Below, piece by piece: positions 24,529 to 32,944 of a stretch of DNA of 37,839 nt. The stretch's first letter is position 1. Each line of letters begins with the position of its first letter. The notes below the pieces were generated by a model, which was not told the origin of the DNA, made no database searches, and saw only the letters and a list, made by a program, of their open reading frames with translations. The position numbers and the translations under genes were made by a program. Source of the DNA: Bacillus sp. T33-2 (GTDB lineage Bacteria > Bacillota > Bacilli > Bacillales > Cytobacillaceae); NCBI RefSeq assembly GCF_002860205.1, contig NZ_PGVB01000051.1:1-37839 (forward strand), given 5' to 3'.

Positions 24529-27515
24529 AAATAACGGAATTGCATATATATGGATACGGTAAGCTAGAAAACTTTAAAATGACTGGGATGCTCGATTTAC
24601 AAGTAATCTATGGTGAAAATGAAGCTGGGAAATCGACCATCATGTCGTTCATCCACAGTATTTTGTTCGGCTTTCCGACCCGTCAGCAGTCAGAGCTGCG
24701 CTATGAACCGAAAAAGCAATCCAAATATGGAGGATTGCTGAAAGCATTTTTCCCCGGGTACGGCATTGTTTCGATCGAGAGGATCAAAGGGAAGGCGGCC
24801 GGGGACGTGACAGTCATTCTTGAGGACGGGACGTTTGGGGGAGAGGAATTATTAAAGAAATTGCTTTCAGGGATTGATAAAGGCATCTACCAGGCGATTT
24901 TTTCATTTAATATCCATGGGCTGCAAAATGTCCAAAACATCAAGGGTGAAGACTTGGGCAGATACCTGTTTTCTGCCGGGACAATTGGGACAGACAGCCT
25001 TTTCAGTGCGGAAAACGTGTTGCTGAAAGAAATGGAACAGCGTTTTAAGCCTAACGGCAAAAAACCCGTTTTGAATGAAAAATTGAAGGAGCTTCGCGAG
25101 CTCCATGCGAGCTTAAAGAAAACCGAACAGCAAAATGACCTGTATTATCTCCTTCAAACTGAGAAGGATTCGCTTGAAAAGAAAGTGTCAGATTTACATA
25201 TGGAAGCGTCCGAACTGCAAAAAAAGGCTTCCAGGCTGAAAGAATTAAGCAGGATTCAACCGATCATTCTTGAGGAGGCGCACCTGAAAAGCCAGCTGCA
25301 CGAATTGGGTGAAGTGCCATTTCCGCCTGATGGGATCAACCGCCTCGAACAAATAGAACAGCTTCTCAAACCATTTGAGGCAAAACTCATGTCCGGTAAA
25401 GAAAGGCTTGCATTGCTTCGAAAAGAAGCCGAAGCAGGGAAACCAGACTTTGAATTGCTTAATATGGAAGCACAGATTACTTCCCAGTTGGAGCGGATCC
25501 CCGTCTACGAGCAGCAAAGGCAAAATGTCACCCAGTGGAAAATCAGTCTGGAAGAAATTAACGAAGAGATAGACAGCATCAATGACAGCCTGCATGCTGA
25601 CTTCGACGAACAGACGATTGCTGCTGTCAATACGAGTGTCTTCATCAGAGAGCAGGCTGAAGAAATTCAGCGGGAGCTGCAGCGGTTAACTGGCAAGAAG
25701 CAGGATCTCGAAGATAGTTTCAATGAGGAAAAAGCCGAGCTGGAAGCACTTGAACAATCCGCACAAAAACTAAAGCAGCGGCTTCTGGACCAGCAAGCCA
25801 GGAGTGAAATGGAAAAACAGACGGCGGTTTTAGCCAACAAAGAATTGATGCAGTCAGAGCTGGAACAGATCCAAAAGCAAATCACCGCTGCAAAGTCCAA
25901 CGCTGAACGCGAAAAACAGCATCGCAAAAATGAAATGATTCAATTTGCCCTTCTTGCCACCGTTTTTGCAGCCCTCGTTCTCGCTGGTTTCCTTTTGGAT
26001 CAATGGCCAGCGTGGGCATCCGGTCTGGCCGGGATGATCCTGCTGAGTATATTTTACCTCAGAGCAAGGGTTAAAAGGCCGTTAAAATCCTGGGAACAGG
26101 ACCTGGAAGAACTCACAAAAAAAGCAGGCGAGCTTGCAAAAACTATAAACTCATATACTGGGCATGATGTTGAGGCAATTATGGCAGCCATCGCCGAAGA
26201 TGACCGGATTCGTAATGATTACAATTCATTGACGTCAAAGGTTCAACAGCAATACAAACGTTATGAAAAAGTGATCGGCCAGTTTGAAAAATGGGAGCTT
26301 CAATACTCTTCCCTGCTGGAAAAACAGCGCAGCCTGGCGGATAAAATCGGGCTGACGGAAGACGCAAGCCCGGGACGGATATTCGAATCGTTTTTGCTGT
26401 TGGAAAAACAGAAGGAGCTGTTCCGGGAACGAATCAGGATAAAAGAAAGAATTGCTGCTTCAGAATCAGAAGCAAAATCATTGCTTACGGCATTTACAGA
26501 GCTTGCTGAGAGGTTTTTGCAAAATACTGGCCTCTCGATTATGGAAACAGCAGCCTTTTTAAGAAAAAAATTGCGGGAAGAGATTGACCGCCATGCAAGA
26601 TTCCGTGACATTAGCCTCAGGTTCAGTGAGCTTGAAGACGAACTGGGAAGGCTGGAAGCAGAAAAATCACATTTGCAGAATGAAAAGGTAAAGTTGTTTC
26701 AAGTGTCTTTTGTGGAGGATGAGAATTCCTACCGGGTGCAGGCGGGGAAAGCAGAACAGCAGAAAAAATGGAAGGAGCAGCTCGCAAGCCTCGCATACCA
26801 TCTGCAAGCTGCCAGGGTCACTGACGAGGAAAGGATAAAAATCCTGTCCGGGGAACTGCCTCAACAACAATTAACCGAGCTTGAAAAGTTGATGGACGAC
26901 AACAAGAACCAGCTTGCAGCCGCACTGGACAGGCTGGCATCAGTAAAACACCAGGCTGCGGTTCTTGAAGAGGGAGGACTGCATGGTGATCTCCTGCACC
27001 GGTACAAACAAAAAAAGCATGAGTTTGACGAGGAAGCAAGAGTATGGGCAAAATATGCCATTGCCCGTGATTTGCTGGCGAAAACGATAGAAAGGTACAA
27101 AGCCGAACGGATGCCGAAAATGCTTGCCAAAGCACAGGAATTCCTCGTGCACATGACTGGCGGGAATTATGTGAGGATACTCCCCGATGGATCGGGAAGC
27201 GGTTTTTTGATAGAAAGAAAGGATCACATTCTGTTTGAGGCAAACGAACTGAGCCAGGCAACCGCCGAGCAAGTGTATGTTTCATTGAGGCTGGCACTTG
27301 CGGTCACGCTGTATGACCATTTTAAGCTGCCGGTCATCATTGATGACAGCTTCGTTAATTTTGACCACAAAAGGACGCGGAGGATCATGGAACTGTTGCG
27401 CAAGTTTTCAGACAACCAGGTATTGTTTTTTACCTGCCACCGGCACCTGCTTGAAAACTTTCATAGCGACGAAGTGTACAACCTTGAGGGGAAAAACGCC
27501 AGCCTGGCCAAGTAA
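24525..27515 (+). CDS. yhaN: SbcC/Rad50-like ATPase YhaN with a central hydrophobic hairpin
   Basis: The 996-residue protein has the Rad50/SMC layout. An N-terminal ATPase lobe carries Walker A GENEAGKSTIMSF near residue 31. Long coiled coils run to residue ~465 and from ~520. The C-terminal lobe has ANELSQATAEQVYVSLRLAL (signature) and PVIIDDSFVNFD (Walker B, Asp-Asp) near residues 935-947. In the middle, residues ~471-516, is a strongly hydrophobic pair of segments (FALLATVFAALVLAGFLLDQ, then ASGLAGMILLSIFYL) in place of the CxxC zinc hook. That would anchor the coiled-coil apex in the membrane. It forms an operon with yhaO. Confidence 0.9.
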   Translation: MKITELHIYGYGKLENFKMTGMLDLQVIYGENEAGKSTIMSFIHSILFGFPTRQQSELRYEPKKQSKYGGLLKAFFPGYGIVSIERIKGKAAGDVTVILEDGTFGGEELLKKLLSGIDKGIYQAIFSFNIHGLQNVQNIKGEDLGRYLFSAGTIGTDSLFSAENVLLKEMEQRFKPNGKKPVLNEKLKELRELHASLKKTEQQNDLYYLLQTEKDSLEKKVSDLHMEASELQKKASRLKELSRIQPIILEEAHLKSQLHELGEVPFPPDGINRLEQIEQLLKPFEAKLMSGKERLALLRKEAEAGKPDFELLNMEAQITSQLERIPVYEQQRQNVTQWKISLEEINEEIDSINDSLHADFDEQTIAAVNTSVFIREQAEEIQRELQRLTGKKQDLEDSFNEEKAELEALEQSAQKLKQRLLDQQARSEMEKQTAVLANKELMQSELEQIQKQITAAKSNAEREKQHRKNEMIQFALLATVFAALVLAGFLLDQWPAWASGLAGMILLSIFYLRARVKRPLKSWEQDLEELTKKAGELAKTINSYTGHDVEAIMAAIAEDDRIRNDYNSLTSKVQQQYKRYEKVIGQFEKWELQYSSLLEKQRSLADKIGLTEDASPGRIFESFLLLEKQKELFRERIRIKERIAASESEAKSLLTAFTELAERFLQNTGLSIMETAAFLRKKLREEIDRHARFRDISLRFSELEDELGRLEAEKSHLQNEKVKLFQVSFVEDENSYRVQAGKAEQQKKWKEQLASLAYHLQAARVTDEERIKILSGELPQQQLTELEKLMDDNKNQLAAALDRLASVKHQAAVLEEGGLHGDLLHRYKQKKHEFDEEARVWAKYAIARDLLAKTIERYKAERMPKMLAKAQEFLVHMTGGNYVRILPDGSGSGFLIERKDHILFEANELSQATAEQVYVSLRLALAVTLYDHFKLPVIIDDSFVNFDHKRTRRIMELLRKFSDNQVLFFTCHRHLLENFHSDEVYNLEGKNASLAK

Positions 27516-27553
27516 GTCCAGTTATATAACGCCAAAACGGCAGCACAAAGTTA

Positions 27554-27562
27554 TGATATACT
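27554..27562 (+). promoter_or_regulatory. Candidate extended -10 promoter of yhaM
   Basis: TGATATACT fits the extended -10 pattern (TG-n-TATACT), 26 bp before the yhaM start. No convincing -35 is seen. Confidence 0.35.
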
Positions 27563-27587
27563 ATGTCATGGGAAGGAGTGGCAGTTC

Positions 27588-28532
27588 ATGAATAAAGGAA
27601 TTCTTCAATATGATGTCGGGGAGCAGGTAGAGCTGTTTTTGTTGATAAAACAGTCATCGAAAGGCATAGCCAGCAATGGCAAGCCGTTTTTGACTTTGAT
27701 TTTACAGGATAAAACCGGAGATATTGAAGCGAAGCTGTGGGACGTATCCGAGGGGGATGAAGCCAGGTACAGTGCGGAGAATATCGTCAAGGTACTGGGT
27801 GACATCCAGAACTACAGGGGCAGGAACCAGCTCAAGATCAGGCAGATCAGGCCGGCGTCTGTCGCCGATTCTGTCCAAGTAGGGGATTTTTTAGAAACTG
27901 CCCCGATCGGGCAGGATGAAATGGCCAGTAAAATTACACAGTACATATTTGATATGAAAAACCCGAACCTGCAGAGAATTACACGGCATTTATTAAAGAA
28001 GCACCAGCAAGCATTTTATGAGTTTCCGGCAGCGACAAAAAACCATCATGAGTTCGTGTCAGGGCTGTCATATCATGTAGTATGCATGCTTGACCTGGCT
28101 AAATCCATTTCAAGCCTATATCCAAGCCTGGACAGGGATTTGCTTTATGCCGGGATCATTCTCCACGACCTCGGGAAAGTTTTGGAACTGTCAGGTCCTG
28201 TTGCCGCTTCCTATACTCTTGAGGGCAATTTGCTGGGGCATATAACGATCATGATAAATGAGATTGGAAAAGCAGCAGATGAACTGGGCATTGACAGTGA
28301 AGAGGTAATTGTCCTGCAGCATCTGGTTTTGTCCCACCATGGCAAAGCAGAATGGGGAAGCCCAAAGCCTCCGCTTATCAAGGAAGCTGAGATACTCCAT
28401 TATATCGATAATCTTGATGCTAAAATGAATATGATGGACAGGGCGTTAAACAGAGTCAAACCTGGGGAATTTACGGAGCGGGTGTTCGCCCTTGACAACC
28501 GGTCGTTCTACAAGCCGACATTTCATAAATAA
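27588..28532 (+). CDS. yhaM: 3'-5' exoribonuclease YhaM
   Basis: The 314-residue protein has the exact family length and domain order. An N-terminal OB-fold (residues ~10-95; [18 protein letters not shown]) is followed by an HD domain with [19 protein letters not shown] near residues 185-200 and [15 protein letters not shown] near 245. YhaM degrades short RNAs from the 3' end with divalent metal. The ATG follows GGAAGGAG. It lies 72 bp after yhaN with its own candidate promoter. A terminator follows. Confidence 0.95.
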   Translation: MNKGILQYDVGEQVELFLLIKQSSKGIASNGKPFLTLILQDKTGDIEAKLWDVSEGDEARYSAENIVKVLGDIQNYRGRNQLKIRQIRPASVADSVQVGDFLETAPIGQDEMASKITQYIFDMKNPNLQRITRHLLKKHQQAFYEFPAATKNHHEFVSGLSYHVVCMLDLAKSISSLYPSLDRDLLYAGIILHDLGKVLELSGPVAASYTLEGNLLGHITIMINEIGKAADELGIDSEEVIVLQHLVLSHHGKAEWGSPKPPLIKEAEILHYIDNLDAKMNMMDRALNRVKPGEFTERVFALDNRSFYKPTFHK

Positions 28533-28547
28533 TAGTTTAATAGAAAA

Positions 28548-28582
28548 AGAATGCCAGAGTTCCGAAGGCATTCTTTTTTTTG
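28548..28582 (+). terminator. Intrinsic terminator of yhaM
   Basis: An 8-bp stem AGAATGCC / GGCATTCT at 28548-28555 and 28567-28574 is followed by TTTTTTT. Confidence 0.85.
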
Positions 28583-28610
28583 CCATTTAAAAGATTTCCC
28601 AGTCCGGGAG

Positions 28611-28638
28611 GCATGTTTCCTAAATGTCTGCATAATAT
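28611..28638 (+). promoter_or_regulatory. Candidate SigE promoter of yhaL
   Basis: GCATGTT (28611-28617) matches six of seven bases of the SigE -35 (KMATATT), and CATAATAT (28631-28638) matches six of eight of the -10, with 13-bp spacing. YhaL is annotated as a sporulation protein in B. subtilis. Confidence 0.35.
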
Positions 28639-28684
28639 TTACTAAAAGATTACTGGGACAACCTTTAAGCTGGGAGGGAGATAT

Positions 28685-28867
28685 ATGACATTGCCAATCT
28701 GGGTTTTTGCTGTTGCTGCCGGAATACTTATCAGCGCCTATATGGCGGTGAAAACCGGGAAGGAAGAAAGACAGCTGGAAATGGAAAGCATAGAACGTGA
28801 AGGGGAAATTTATATCAAACGGCTTGAAAGGGAAAGAGAAGAGAGGCAGAAGTCTTTTGGCTCATGA
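28685..28867 (+). CDS. yhaL: Sporulation protein YhaL
   Basis: The 60-residue protein has one N-terminal membrane helix (PIWVFAVAAGILISAYMAV, residues 4-22). A highly charged helical tail follows (EERQLEMESIEREGEIYIKR). This is the YhaL layout, and it lies between yhaM and prsA as in B. subtilis. GGGAGG precedes the ATG. A membrane-bound, cytoplasm-facing helix is predicted; molecular function is unknown. Confidence 0.85.
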   Translation: MTLPIWVFAVAAGILISAYMAVKTGKEERQLEMESIEREGEIYIKRLEREREERQKSFGS

Positions 28868-28873
28868 GAAAAG

Positions 28874-28902
28874 AGGGTTCCGGTTGTCCGGAACCCTTTT
28901 TG
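28874..28902. terminator. Bidirectional terminator between yhaL and prsA
   Basis: A perfect 10-bp stem AGGGTTCCGG / CCGGAACCCT with a TTGT loop (28874-28897) has T-rich tails on both sides. Confidence 0.9.
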
Positions 28903-28906
28903 TCTA

Positions 28907-29773
28907 TTATTTAGACGCTGATTTTGTATCAAGGATTCCTTTAAGGTCTTTGTCCTTGATTTCCACATCCGCAGCTTTCAACTCACGCTGCAGGGCTTCC
29001 TGCATTTTAGTTGGGTCAATCTTTGCAAGCTTCGCATCGTATTCCAGCTTGTCCTTCATTTTTTCATAGGATTCTTTTTCTTTTTTCTCAGTCACTTTAA
29101 TGATGTGCCAGCCGTGTTCAGACTTGACAGGCTCACTGACTTGATTTACTTCAAGGGCATATGCTGCATTCTCGAATTCAGGCACCATTGCTCCAGGGCC
29201 AAAGAAGTCCAGGTCGCCGCCTTTTTCGGCAGATACCTTGTCAGTGGAATATTCTTTTGCTAGATCTTCAAAATTAGCTCCGCCATCAAGCTTTTGTTTT
29301 ACTTCTTTAGCTTTATTTTCGTCCTCGACAAGAATATGGCTTGCCCTTATTTGCGGTTTATACTCATCATAAGCTTTTTTCACTTCTTCTTCGGATACTT
29401 TGACATCCTTCATCGCAGCCTTTTCCATTAAAAGCTGGTCTTTAAGAAGTTTCTTTAATTGTTTTTCGTCGGCAATTTGGTTTTGCTGAAGCACCATGTC
29501 AAAATTGGCTCCAAGCTCGGTCTTTAAATCTTGTACTTTTTGGTCCAGTTCCTCATCAGTCACTGTATATTTCTTGGAAAGTACTTTTTTGTACAGAAGC
29601 TCCTGAAGCGCCTGTTCCCCGACTTGATCCTTCATTGATTCATATAGATCGTCCTTCGTAATGTTGCCTGCATCAGACTTAACAACGATATCTGAACTTC
29701 CATTATTGCCATTACATGCACTTAAACTTAATACCCCGGCTGCAAGAGAAAGGGATATGATCCATTTTTTCAT
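28907..29773 (-). CDS. prsA: Foldase lipoprotein PrsA (peptidyl-prolyl isomerase)
   Basis: PrsA folds secreted proteins on the outer face of the membrane. The 288-residue product has a lipoprotein signal peptide (MKKWIISLSLAAGVLSLSAC) whose lipobox LSAC gives the lipidated Cys at residue 20. A parvulin/PpiC domain spans ~130-225 (IRASHILVEDENKAKEVKQK, KGGDLDFFGPGAMVPEFENA, EHGWHIIKVTEK), flanked by SurA-like helices. ATG 29773 is chosen because GGAG lies 9 bp before it; the in-frame ATG at 29782 overlaps that site. An extended -10 promoter lies upstream. Confidence 0.95.
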   Translation of the reverse strand: MKKWIISLSLAAGVLSLSACNGNNGSSDIVVKSDAGNITKDDLYESMKDQVGEQALQELLYKKVLSKKYTVTDEELDQKVQDLKTELGANFDMVLQQNQIADEKQLKKLLKDQLLMEKAAMKDVKVSEEEVKKAYDEYKPQIRASHILVEDENKAKEVKQKLDGGANFEDLAKEYSTDKVSAEKGGDLDFFGPGAMVPEFENAAYALEVNQVSEPVKSEHGWHIIKVTEKKEKESYEKMKDKLEYDAKLAKIDPTKMQEALQRELKAADVEIKDKDLKGILDTKSASK

Positions 29774-29825
29774 GCTGAACATCTCCTAACAGAAATTTCT
29801 AGTGGCTATCCAACCCACAACCATT

Positions 29826-29854
29826 ACTATAACATAAATGGCGCTGAGAATAAA
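29826..29854 (-). promoter_or_regulatory. Candidate SigA promoter of prsA
   Basis: On the minus strand, TGTTATAGT (29834-29826) is an extended -10; TTTATT at 29854-29849 is a weak -35 with 17-bp spacing. It lies 53 bp before the ATG. Confidence 0.45.
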
Positions 29855-29922
29855 AAGATTCTTTCAGGTAATTTTTAATATACATAGATTGGGCAAACAT
29901 CCAAGCAGTTAAAAAAAGCGTT

Positions 29923-29931
29923 CATATTATA
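29923..29931 (+). promoter_or_regulatory. Candidate SigK -10 element before the first SscA-like gene
   Basis: CATATTATA fits CATANNNTA, 32 bp before the TTG start. A matching AC -35 at the right distance is not seen. Confidence 0.25.
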
Positions 29932-29962
29932 TGTCGATAAGTAAAAAAGGGAGGTATTTGCT

Positions 29963-30043
29963 TTGGCCGGATATCATTCTGGTTTTGCGCTGATTGTTGT
30001 GTTGTTCATTCTGTTGATTATTGTTGGAGCTTCTTATTGCTAA
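29963..30043 (+). CDS. SscA/YjcZ-family hydrophobic peptide, copy 1
   Basis: A 26-residue product (MAGYHSGFALIVVLFILLII then VGASYC) starts at TTG 29963, with GGGAGG 8 bp upstream. The pattern GFALIVVLFILLIIVGA is that of SscA/YjcZ-type peptides; B. subtilis SscA (YhzE), a small spore coat assembly protein, lies near prsA. Two more copies follow. The Gly-rich start, membrane-like core and final Cys are all present. A role in coat assembly is inferred from the family. Confidence 0.8.
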   Translation: MAGYHSGFALIVVLFILLIIVGASYC

Positions 30044-30138
30044 GAACAACAAAATCTGGCCCTTTCGGGATATTTGTCTATGCCCCGCCCCCGGGAAGTG
30101 AATAGGATATTCTAACAACTCGTGAAGGAGGTGTTAGT

Positions 30139-30222
30139 ATGGGTGCAGGATATGGCGCTGGTTTTGCTTTGATTGTCGTATTATTCATCCTGTTGGTAAT
30201 TGTTGGCGCAGCTTGGTGTTAA
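30139..30222 (+). CDS. SscA/YjcZ-family hydrophobic peptide, copy 2
   Basis: The 27-residue peptide starts MGAGYGAGFALIVVLFILLV and ends IVGAAWC. AAGGAGGTG precedes the ATG. It differs from copy 1 mainly in the first seven residues. It is separated from copy 1 by 95 bp, long enough for its own promoter. Confidence 0.85.
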   Translation: MGAGYGAGFALIVVLFILLVIVGAAWC

Positions 30223-30259
30223 TTAATGGGCAGCGGCCTTAAGAGGAAGGAGGATAAAT

Positions 30260-30352
30260 ATGTCCGGATCACCAGGATGGTATGGCGGAGGATTTGCATT
30301 ACTTGTTGTCCTCTTTATTTTGTTAGTCATCATCGGAGCGGCTTGGCTATAA
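30260..30352 (+). CDS. SscA/YjcZ-family hydrophobic peptide, copy 3
   Basis: The 30-residue peptide starts MSGSPGWYGGGFALLVVLFI and ends LLVIIGAAWL. AAGGAGG precedes the ATG. It lacks the terminal Cys of copies 1 and 2. It lies 37 bp after copy 2, so the two are probably co-transcribed. Confidence 0.85.
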   Translation: MSGSPGWYGGGFALLVVLFILLVIIGAAWL

Positions 30353-30437
30353 AAGTGTAAATGTATAGGTTCGGGGTTCAAATCTGGATCAGAAAAAAAA
30401 TTCAGGGGCAGCCCTCGCAGAGTGAAACCGTTAATAA

Positions 30438-30468
30438 AGCGGCGGGGATTATCCCCACCGCTTTAGCT
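30438..30468. terminator. Candidate bidirectional terminator
   Basis: A long GC-rich stem (AAAGCGGCGGGGAT / ATCCCCACCGCTTT, one mismatch) lies between the SscA-like genes and a convergent small ORF. T-runs are poor, so it may be a Rho-independent terminator of moderate strength. Confidence 0.55.
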
Positions 30469-30475
30469 ATGTACT

Positions 30476-30664
30476 TTATGCAAATAAAATTTCAATATAG
30501 GATGATACAAGCAGGATCGTCACTAATATATTGATAGTGTGGAAAATTTTTGCTTGGCGTTCCTCCGGTATTTCTTTTTGAATACATAGGGAATTTGTCA
30601 TTTTATTTATGTAAAATAATATAAAAATGGCAAAAATGATAAACAAAATAAAAATGGAGATCAT
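30476..30664 (-). CDS. Small two-helix membrane protein, unknown
   Basis: The 62-residue protein has two membrane helices: residues ~2-19 (ISIFILFIIFAIFILFYI) and ~43-60 (TINILVTILLVSSYIEILF). A short charged loop containing EIPEERQAK joins them. ATG 30664 follows GGGAGGG with good spacing, which supports a real gene. I do not recognise the family. It stands alone, convergent with the SscA-like genes. Confidence 0.65.
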   Translation of the reverse strand: MISIFILFIIFAIFILFYINKMTNSLCIQKEIPEERQAKIFHTINILVTILLVSSYIEILFA

Positions 30665-30902
30665 CTAAGATTCCCTCCCTTTGCGTAATTATTATGTTAA
30701 ATACAATATCAAATATTTTATAAAAAAGATAGTTTTTTGGGAGTTAAAAAAGCCAGGACAGCTTCTCCTTAATAAGCAGCATGAAGATGAACGTACTTCT
30801 TGAAAAAGAAAATTTCCAGGAAATCCGATAAACCATTTCCAGATCATTATTGCCAGTTTATACTAATAGAAAAGAATGAGGGGACGCGGAAGAGGGATGA
30901 AC

Positions 30903-31238
30903 ATGGGACTGGAAAAACTGGCAGAAAAAATCGCCATGCTGGAATTTCATCAAAAGCTGCTCTTACAGATGATCTCCGGCAATAAAGACAAGTTTAATAA
31001 ATTGATTATTCAGAAGGCTGTTACCGAGAAGGAACTGACAGTAATAAATGAACTATGTGAGAAATTGAGCATAGAATTGGAAGAACAGAAAGCGGAAGGT
31101 TTTGTTCATTTTCATCCGCTTTTCGAAGAATTTACCGATGCAATCAGACATAAGCTACAGCCCAAAGAAACGGTTCATGCCATGTTCGATCAGGGAATTT
31201 TCATGCCGCTGATGACCGAATTCAAAAAATATGTCTGA
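30903..31238 (+). CDS. yhaI: YhaI family protein (DUF1878)
   Basis: The 111-residue, largely helical protein (MGLEKLAEKIAMLEFHQKLL at the start, FHPLFEEFTDAIRHKLQPKE in the middle) matches B. subtilis YhaI in length and position next to scoC. ATG 30903 is preferred because AGAGGG lies 6 bp upstream; in-frame ATGs at 30876 and 30897 are less well placed. Its stop codon is 2 bp from the stop of scoC on the opposite strand, with no terminator between. Function is unknown. Confidence 0.8.
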   Translation: MGLEKLAEKIAMLEFHQKLLLQMISGNKDKFNKLIIQKAVTEKELTVINELCEKLSIELEEQKAEGFVHFHPLFEEFTDAIRHKLQPKETVHAMFDQGIFMPLMTEFKKYV

Positions 31239-31240
31239 TC

Positions 31241-31822
31241 CTATGCATACTCTTTTTTAGCGGGGTCTTTTTTACGCAATCTGCCGTCGTCTTCAGTAAA
31301 TTTGCTTTCGATATTAGCAAAAGATTTTTCAAATATCTCCATAAAATCATCGCCATAAATATTGCGCACAATCGCCATGATTTCAATGACGTCAGGAAAT
31401 TTCCCATATAGTTCACGTAAAGGCATGGCCCCGGAAAATGCTGCGTTTTTATGAGGGTCATAGTTTTCCATCAGGTCCAGTAATACTTCTTCACCCTGTT
31501 TTGTAAGCTGGACATAGGTGTTTCTTTTATCAGTTTCTTTTTTTGAAAATTTGAGAAATCCTCTTTCCTCCAGCTTCTTCGAGAAGTTAAAAGCTGTGGA
31601 AACGTGCATCACACCGAATTTGGCAACGTCCGAAATGGAAGCACCGTTCAAATGGTAAGCAATCCACAAAATATGGTGTTCATTGATATTTAAATCATAT
31701 GGTTTAATCCATTGCTGCCAGTCCTTTTCAATGGACTTCCAAAGGGCTTTGCTTAATTGGGCGATTCTCTGGCTAAACAGCATCGCTTCCTTCATTGAAT
31801 AATTTTTCTCCGACATCCCCAT
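31241..31822 (-). CDS. scoC: MarR-type transition state regulator ScoC (Hpr)
   Basis: ScoC represses protease, peptide-transport and sporulation genes during the transition to stationary phase in B. subtilis. The protein (193 residues from ATG 31822) is almost identical to B. subtilis ScoC in the DNA-binding part: [20 protein letters not shown], then [20 protein letters not shown] and [13 protein letters not shown]. The C-terminal part ([20 protein letters not shown]) is also conserved. A GTG at 31828 is an alternative start. The C-terminal tail is shorter than in B. subtilis. It converges on yhaI. Confidence 0.95.
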   Translation of the reverse strand: MGMSEKNYSMKEAMLFSQRIAQLSKALWKSIEKDWQQWIKPYDLNINEHHILWIAYHLNGASISDVAKFGVMHVSTAFNFSKKLEERGFLKFSKKETDKRNTYVQLTKQGEEVLLDLMENYDPHKNAAFSGAMPLRELYGKFPDVIEIMAIVRNIYGDDFMEIFEKSFANIESKFTEDDGRLRKKDPAKKEYA

Positions 31823-31887
31823 TTTCACCTACTTTTTTGATTCTATTTTCATTATGCCAATAAAACAAAAATTAATAAAGATATAAA

Positions 31888-31905
31888 TTTACAAAATTTT
31901 GTGAA
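31888..31905. promoter_or_regulatory. Palindrome upstream of scoC
   Basis: ACAAAATTTTGT (31891-31902) is a perfect 12-bp palindrome, extended by partly matching TTT/GAA flanks, in the AT-rich scoC upstream region. It may be an operator; AT-richness makes chance occurrence fairly likely. Confidence 0.3.
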
Positions 31906-31994
31906 ATTATATTAAGTATTCTGTTTTCAGGTGATTATTCCTTTTTTTTGAAAAACAACTATTTTAATAATATATTACCATCTGAAAAAATCGA

Positions 31995-32036
31995 GAAAAA
32001 AACCTTCCTCGCCCTCATGAAGTGGAGGAGGAAGGC
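31995..32036 (-). terminator. Intrinsic terminator of yhaH
   Basis: Read on the minus strand, stem CCTTCCTC / GAGGAAGG (32035-32028, 32010-32003) is followed by TTTTTTTCTC. Confidence 0.75.
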
Positions 32037-32042
32037 TTTGAT

Positions 32043-32408
32043 CTATTGCTTGGCAGTTGGGGAAAGTTCGGATTCAAGCTCCTGGATGGCATGTTCGATT
32101 TCCATTATATCTTTTTGAAGCTCCGCTTTATTTGAATCAGTGCTTAATTTCCATTCGTAAATTGCAAGCTTCAAATCGTGGACAAATGTGTTGATCCCTG
32201 ATTTTCCTTCTTTCGTAGCAGTGGAAACGGTATTTTTTAATTCGATGACACTGTCCTTCACATCTTTCAAATGTCCCATAACCTCATCCTTGTGAGCTTT
32301 TAAATTCCGTCTTGTTTCGCGTCCGGATGCTGGTGCTGTCAAAAGGGTAATAATCCCGGCTGCTGCTCCGCCGGCAATAAGCCCCATCAACACACTTTTT
32401 GCTTTCAT
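32043..32408 (-). CDS. yhaH: YtxH domain protein YhaH
   Basis: The 121-residue protein has an N-terminal membrane helix (VLMGLIAGGAAAGIITLLTA, residues ~5-24). The YtxH-typical PASGRETRRNLKAHKDEV follows, then a long amphipathic helix. B. subtilis YhaH sits in the same place next to scoC. ATG 32408 is chosen because GAGGTG lies 6 bp upstream; the GTG at 32417 is part of that site. A peripheral membrane or general-stress role is a family expectation, not shown here. Confidence 0.85.
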   Translation of the reverse strand: MKAKSVLMGLIAGGAAAGIITLLTAPASGRETRRNLKAHKDEVMGHLKDVKDSVIELKNTVSTATKEGKSGINTFVHDLKLAIYEWKLSTDSNKAELQKDIMEIEHAIQELESELSPTAKQ

Positions 32409-32631
32409 AACGTTCACCTCATATTTCTTTTTCTATAAGATTTCTTCATCCGAAGCGAAAATTCCTTTTTGGTGAAGAAATCCTGGATAAAACAAGATTC
32501 ATGGCAAAAATGGCTATACGATTATTTTTCCTAAAATAAGAGAAATAAACCGTTAAAGCTTCATAGCAGGAAAATGAAAGGCATATGAATTGAATATGCG
32601 GTTAAAGCTTATGGGAGAGAAGGGGGCAAAA

Positions 32632-32814
32632 ATGGTCGGGATCATATTTGGAGTGAGCATCTTACTGTTTATCGGATCGATCAACTTTTTCCTGGCGTCC
32701 CGGAAGCCGGGGATCTATCCTCCAAAAAAACTTCTGAAAAAGAGGGCAGGAGTGTTCGCAATCGGTGGAGCGGTCCTTTTTTTAGCCGGACTTCTGTTTT
32801 CCTTGCTGGGTTGA
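32632..32814 (+). CDS. Small two-helix membrane protein, unknown
   Basis: The 60-residue protein has helix 1 at residues ~3-22 (GIIFGVSILLFIGSINFFLA), a basic proline-containing loop (SRKPGIYPPKKLLKKR) and helix 2 at ~36-58. ATG 32632 is chosen because AAGGGGG lies 5 bp before it; in-frame starts at 32590 and 32611 have no such site. By the positive-inside rule the basic loop faces the cytoplasm. I do not recognise the family. Confidence 0.65.
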   Translation: MVGIIFGVSILLFIGSINFFLASRKPGIYPPKKLLKKRAGVFAIGGAVLFLAGLLFSLLG

Positions 32815-32904
32815 TGAACGAGGGCATACATTGAAATGAGCACAGATTTTTCTATTGTATTTGAGACAGGCATACCAAGCCAACAATGCCGTTTTTGGCA
32901 AGAA

Positions 32905-32937
32905 AAAAAGAACCCAAATTTATAGGGTTCTTTTTAT
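32905..32937. terminator. Bidirectional terminator at the trpP 3' end
   Basis: AAAAAGAACCC / GGGTTCTTTTT with a 9-base AT-rich loop; T-runs on both sides. It serves trpP on the minus strand and possibly the small gene at 32632 on the plus strand. Confidence 0.8.
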
Positions 32938-32944
32938 GTTGACA

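Noticed and set aside
30370-30400. GGGTTCAAATCTGG resembles a tRNA T-arm
   Set aside because: No acceptor stem, anticodon arm or CCA can be built around it, so it is not a tRNA gene.
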